DNA of 64,000 nt from Vibrio natriegens NBRC 15636 = ATCC 14048 = DSM 759 (GTDB lineage Bacteria > Pseudomonadota > Gammaproteobacteria > Enterobacterales > Vibrionaceae): the NCBI RefSeq assembly GCF_035621455.1, contig NZ_CP141822.1, positions 2,604,001-2,668,000 of the forward strand, in the 5' to 3' direction. The position numbers and the translations under genes are program-made. The number at the start of each line of letters is the position of its first letter. Within the stretch, counting starts at the first letter, position 1. This document shows positions 61,073 through 64,000 of the stretch, in pieces. The notes below the pieces were generated by a model. The model did not search any database. It worked only from the letters and a program-made list of their open reading frames with translations, and was not told the origin of the DNA.

Positions 61073-61570
61073 ATGGACATTGAACTAAGCTACAAAGCAA
61101 AACAGGTGATGGCGCACTATATCGCATTAGCTGAACATGCTTTTAAGCGTTCATTCCCTATTCCCAGCCTGACCTTTAAAGTCCGAGGTAAAGCAGCAGG
61201 AAAAGCGTACCTTCAGCTCAATGAGATTCGCCTTAACCCGGTTTTATTTAAAGAAAACACCCAAGCGTTCTTGCAAGAAGTGATACCGCATGAGGTCGCT
61301 CACTTAATCACATATCAGGTTTACGGTCGCGTCCGTCCTCATGGCAAAGAGTGGCAAACCGTAATGGAATCCGTATTTAACGTTCCGGCCAAAACCACAC
61401 ATAGTTTCGAAGTCTCTTCCGTTCAAGGCAAAACCTTCGAATACCGATGTCGCTGCACGACATATCCCCTTTCTATTCGCCGTCACAACAAAGTGCTGCG
61501 CAAACAAGCCGTGTATTCGTGTCAAAAATGTCGTCAGCCTCTTAGCTTCACTGGTGTCCAGCTTTCCTAA
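61073..61570 (+). CDS. sprT: SprT family zinc metalloprotease-like protein
   Basis: The family shares the SPRTN/wss1-like protease fold; the bacterial role is not established. The 165-aa protein has the zinc motif HEVAH (His73, Glu74, His77) and a C-terminal zinc ribbon ([17 protein letters not shown] and [10 protein letters not shown]). Ribosome site GAGAGGAA. Its location between metK and endA matches E. coli yggI/sprT. Confidence 0.93.
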   Translation: MDIELSYKAKQVMAHYIALAEHAFKRSFPIPSLTFKVRGKAAGKAYLQLNEIRLNPVLFKENTQAFLQEVIPHEVAHLITYQVYGRVRPHGKEWQTVMESVFNVPAKTTHSFEVSSVQGKTFEYRCRCTTYPLSIRRHNKVLRKQAVYSCQKCRQPLSFTGVQLS

Positions 61571-61701
61571 TCCTCAGTTCAATTAAGTCTCAATAGGAAA
61601 TATTGACCAACATTTCTTTTGTTATTATTAACTTGCTTATTACGAAAGCTAATATCTGAGTGATAGAATGGATAAAGTCATACTTTTTAAAGACTTTAAC
61701 T

Positions 61702-62397
61702 ATGAAATACCTGTTCTCTTTATTCATTCTTGCACTATCCAGTGCCGCCGTGGCCGCGCCACCAAGTTCATTTTCAGCCGCTAAGCGCGAAGCGGTAAAA
61801 ATCTATCAAGATCATCCCACCAGCTTTTATTGCGGCTGTGATATTCAATGGCAAGGCAAGAAAGGCTTACCTGATCTTTCCTCTTGTGGTTACCAGGTTC
61901 GCAAACAAGAAAAGCGTGCTTCACGCATCGAGTGGGAACATGTCGTTCCAGCTTGGCAATTTGGGCACCAGCTGCAATGCTGGCAAAGCGGTGGTCGTAA
62001 AAACTGCTCGCGTAATGACAAAACATTCCGCTCAATGGAAGCCGATCTGCACAACCTGACTCCTGCGATTGGTGAGGTAAATGGTGATCGCTCTAACTAC
62101 AATTTCAGTCAGTGGAATGGGATCGATGGCGCAACCTATGGTCGTTGTGAAGTCCAGGTAAACTTCAAGCAACGCAAAGTCATGCCACCCGATCGAGCAC
62201 GCGGCTCCATCGCTCGTACCTATCTTTATATGAGCAAGGAGTACGGCTTCAAACTGTCCAAGCAACAAACTCAGTTAATGAGTGCATGGAACAAAACCTA
62301 CCCAGCCGATAAATGGGAATGCGAACGCGATAAGCGCATTGCCAAAGTACAAGGCAACCATAATCCATTCGTTCAAGAGGCCTGTCGCGCACTGTAA
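61702..62397 (+). CDS. endA: periplasmic endonuclease I (Vvn/EndA type)
   Basis: EndA is a nonspecific nuclease of DNA and RNA exported to the periplasm. The start [18 protein letters not shown] gives a 231-aa precursor with cleavage before APPSS; an upstream GTG at 61660 would spoil the signal peptide. The His-Me finger is [14 protein letters not shown] with His80, and Mg binding and substrate contacts lie in [28 protein letters not shown]. Eight cysteines should form four disulfides. It aligns very closely with V. vulnificus Vvn. In Vibrio such nucleases limit natural transformation. Confidence 0.95.
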   Translation: MKYLFSLFILALSSAAVAAPPSSFSAAKREAVKIYQDHPTSFYCGCDIQWQGKKGLPDLSSCGYQVRKQEKRASRIEWEHVVPAWQFGHQLQCWQSGGRKNCSRNDKTFRSMEADLHNLTPAIGEVNGDRSNYNFSQWNGIDGATYGRCEVQVNFKQRKVMPPDRARGSIARTYLYMSKEYGFKLSKQQTQLMSAWNKTYPADKWECERDKRIAKVQGNHNPFVQEACRAL

Positions 62398-62434
62398 TCC
62401 TCACCAATCGCGACAATCGCTAATCTTTCTGTTT

Positions 62435-62467
62435 GAGGCGTTTCATTTACTCCAATTGAAACGCCTC
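62435..62467 (+). terminator. hairpin after endA
   Basis: GAGGCGTTTC pairs perfectly with GAAACGCCTC across a 13-base loop. A T run follows only after about ten bases, so this is either a weak terminator or a 3'-end stabiliser. Confidence 0.55.
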
Positions 62468-62536
62468 TTGCCCCTTGTTTTTTCGATGGAAAGCATCCAT
62501 GTTAGGAACTAAGTTTATTCTCTTGCTGGAAATCTC

Positions 62537-63268
62537 ATGCGTATCCCTCGAATTTATCATCCAGAAACCATTCACCAACTTGGTACACTCGCTTTAAGTG
62601 ACGACGCCGCTGGCCATATTGGCCGCGTACTTCGTATGAAGGAAGGTCAGGAAGTTCTCCTATTTGACGGTAGTGGTGCAGAGTTTCCCGCAGTTATCGC
62701 AGAAGTCAGCAAAAAGAATGTCCTCGTAGACATCTCTGAGCGCGTAGAGAACAGCATTGAATCCCCTTTGGATCTTCACCTAGGACAGGTGATTTCACGA
62801 GGCGACAAGATGGAGTTCACCATTCAGAAGTCAGTCGAACTCGGAGTAAATACCATCACTCCCCTTATTTCTGAACGTTGTGGCGTAAAGCTCGATCAAA
62901 AACGATTTGAGAAGAAACTGGCCCAATGGCAGAAGATTGCTATCAGTGCTTGCGAGCAGTGTGGACGTAACATCGTTCCAGAAATTCGCCCAATCATGAG
63001 CTTGGAAGAGTGGAGCAAAGAAGAGTACGATGGACTTAAGCTCAACCTTCACCCTCGTGCCAAATACTCGATCAACACCCTGCCTACACCAGTTGAAAAA
63101 GTGCGCCTGCTGATTGGCCCTGAAGGCGGTTTGTCAGCTGAAGAAATCGATATGACGCGCGAGTACCAATTTGAAGAGACGCTTCTCGGTCCGCGTGTAC
63201 TTCGCACCGAAACAGCGGCTCTTACCGCAATTACAGCTTTACAAGTTCGTTTCGGCGATCTTGGTTAA
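62537..63268 (+). CDS. rsmE: 16S rRNA (uracil(1498)-N(3))-methyltransferase RsmE
   Basis: RsmE is a SPOUT-class enzyme that methylates U1498 of 16S rRNA with SAM. The 243-aa protein has an N-terminal PUA-like domain ([10 protein letters not shown] to [20 protein letters not shown]) and the knot domain with [39 protein letters not shown] and the C-terminal [15 protein letters not shown]. It lies 14 bp before gshB. Confidence 0.97.
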   Translation: MRIPRIYHPETIHQLGTLALSDDAAGHIGRVLRMKEGQEVLLFDGSGAEFPAVIAEVSKKNVLVDISERVENSIESPLDLHLGQVISRGDKMEFTIQKSVELGVNTITPLISERCGVKLDQKRFEKKLAQWQKIAISACEQCGRNIVPEIRPIMSLEEWSKEEYDGLKLNLHPRAKYSINTLPTPVEKVRLLIGPEGGLSAEEIDMTREYQFEETLLGPRVLRTETAALTAITALQVRFGDLG

Positions 63269-63282
63269 AACGGAGAAAAATA

Positions 63283-64000
63283 ATGATCAAACTCGGTATT
63301 GTAATGGACCCAATTTCGTCCATTAACATCAAGAAAGACTCTAGCTTTGCCATGATGCTTGAAGCGCAACGCCGCGGCTACGAAATCCACTACATGGAAA
63401 TGAATGATCTTCACCTCGACCAAGGTGTGGCCATTGCCGACACCAAAGTGGTTGAGCTAAAAGAAGATCCAAACGGCTGGTACGAATTCAAATCAGAGCA
63501 AACTATCGAGCTATCTGAGTTAGACGCGGTTCTGATGCGTAAAGATCCTCCGTTTGACACTGAATACATCTACGCAACGTACATCCTTGAGCGTGCAGAA
63601 GAGCAAGGCACACTGATCGTCAACAAACCTCAGAGCCTTCGTGACTGCAATGAGAAGTTGTTTACAGCATGGTTCCCTGAATTGACTCCAACCACTATCG
63701 TTACCCGTAAAGCTGAAAAGATTAAAGCATTCCGTGAAGAACACGGCGATGTGATCTTAAAGCCTCTTGACGGTATGGGCGGTGCGTCTATTTTCCGCGT
63801 AAATGAGAACGATCCAAACGTATCAGTGATCATCGAAACGCTGACTAACCATGGTCAGCATTACGCGATGGCACAAACATTCGTGCCTGATATCAGCAAT
63901 GGTGACAAGCGCATTCTCGTGGTTGACGGCGAGCCAATGCCTTACTGTCTGGCACGTATTCCGGCGAAAGGCGAAACGCGCGGTAACCTTGCGGCGGGCG
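63283..64000 (+). CDS. gshB: glutathione synthetase (partial, cut by right edge)
   Basis: GshB adds glycine to gamma-glutamylcysteine in an ATP-dependent reaction. About 239 of an expected 316 or so residues are visible from MIKLGIVMDPISSINIKKDS. The ATP-grasp features are LRDCNEKLFTAWFPELTPTTIV, the glycine-rich LKPLDGMGGASIFRV and NGDKRILVVDGEPMPYCLARIPAKGETRGNLAAG. The ribosome site CGGAGAAAAATA precedes the ATG. The endA-rsmE-gshB order is standard. Confidence 0.96.
   Translation, partial: MIKLGIVMDPISSINIKKDSSFAMMLEAQRRGYEIHYMEMNDLHLDQGVAIADTKVVELKEDPNGWYEFKSEQTIELSELDAVLMRKDPPFDTEYIYATYILERAEEQGTLIVNKPQSLRDCNEKLFTAWFPELTPTTIVTRKAEKIKAFREEHGDVILKPLDGMGGASIFRVNENDPNVSVIIETLTNHGQHYAMAQTFVPDISNGDKRILVVDGEPMPYCLARIPAKGETRGNLAAG

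Overview
The window is ordinary core chromosome of a gammaproteobacterium of the genus Vibrio, most likely the V. harveyi / V. parahaemolyticus / V. alginolyticus group. The evidence is gene order (csrA-lysC-alaS-recX-recA-pncC|mutS|rpoS-nlpD-pcm-surE-truD-ispF-ispD-ftsB-eno-pyrG; rseC-rseB-rseA-rpoE|nadB; fbaA-pgk-epd-tkt|metK; sprT-endA-rsmE-gshB), near identity of short proteins such as CsrA to their enterobacterial counterparts, a Vvn-type periplasmic nuclease, and intergenic palindromes of kinds I associate with Vibrio. Coding density is high. I see no IS element, prophage, integron, CRISPR array, tRNA or rRNA operon.

Layout. 1-111 is the 3' end of an unidentified plus-strand gene. 172-6886 (minus) carries csrA, lysC, alaS, recX, recA and pncC, with mutS divergent at 6965-9526. 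9601-23996 (minus) carries rpoS-nlpD-pcm-surE-truD-ispF-ispD-ftsB, then eno-pyrG, mazG, relA and rlmD. barA/varS (24189-26987, plus) is followed by the minus-strand block acpS-pdxJ-recO-era-rnc-lepB-lepA-rseC-rseB-rseA-rpoE (27071-36442). nadB is divergent from rpoE. 38668-39322 holds sdhE and the overlapping ygfX; ygfZ and a YbaK-family deacylase follow on plus. A 630-bp gap holds a candidate small RNA and then a 68-aa orphan protein. 41843-44890 (minus) is ubiI-ubiH-ygfB, divergent from zapA-6S RNA-ygfA-rpiA-serA (45127-48447). yggE, argP and divergent argO come next, then mscS, fbaA, pgk, epd and tkt (minus), and metK, a DUF2189 membrane protein, sprT, endA, rsmE and gshB (plus, cut by the right edge).

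How the genes work together. The window gathers much of the global stress and growth-phase control: RpoS, RpoE with RseABC, RelA, CsrA, the BarA/VarS kinase that acts on the Csr system, 6S RNA, and RecA with its SOS operator. The rest is central carbon metabolism (eno, pgk, fba, tkt, epd, rpiA), serine and SAM synthesis, ubiquinone hydroxylation, isoprenoid synthesis, translation quality control and cell division (ftsB, zapA).

The less ordinary content is non-coding. It includes a decayed second copy of the eno 3' end with its own terminator (15739-15932); a CRP-site-preceded, terminator-ended candidate sRNA (41084-41219); a metK leader with a MetJ operator and two mutually exclusive hairpins, one covering the ribosome binding site; a 17-bp tandem repeat in the mazG leader; three LacI/PurR-type palindromes before serA, fbaA and tkt/metK; and two intergenic palindromic elements. 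I found no wholly new protein-coding system here.
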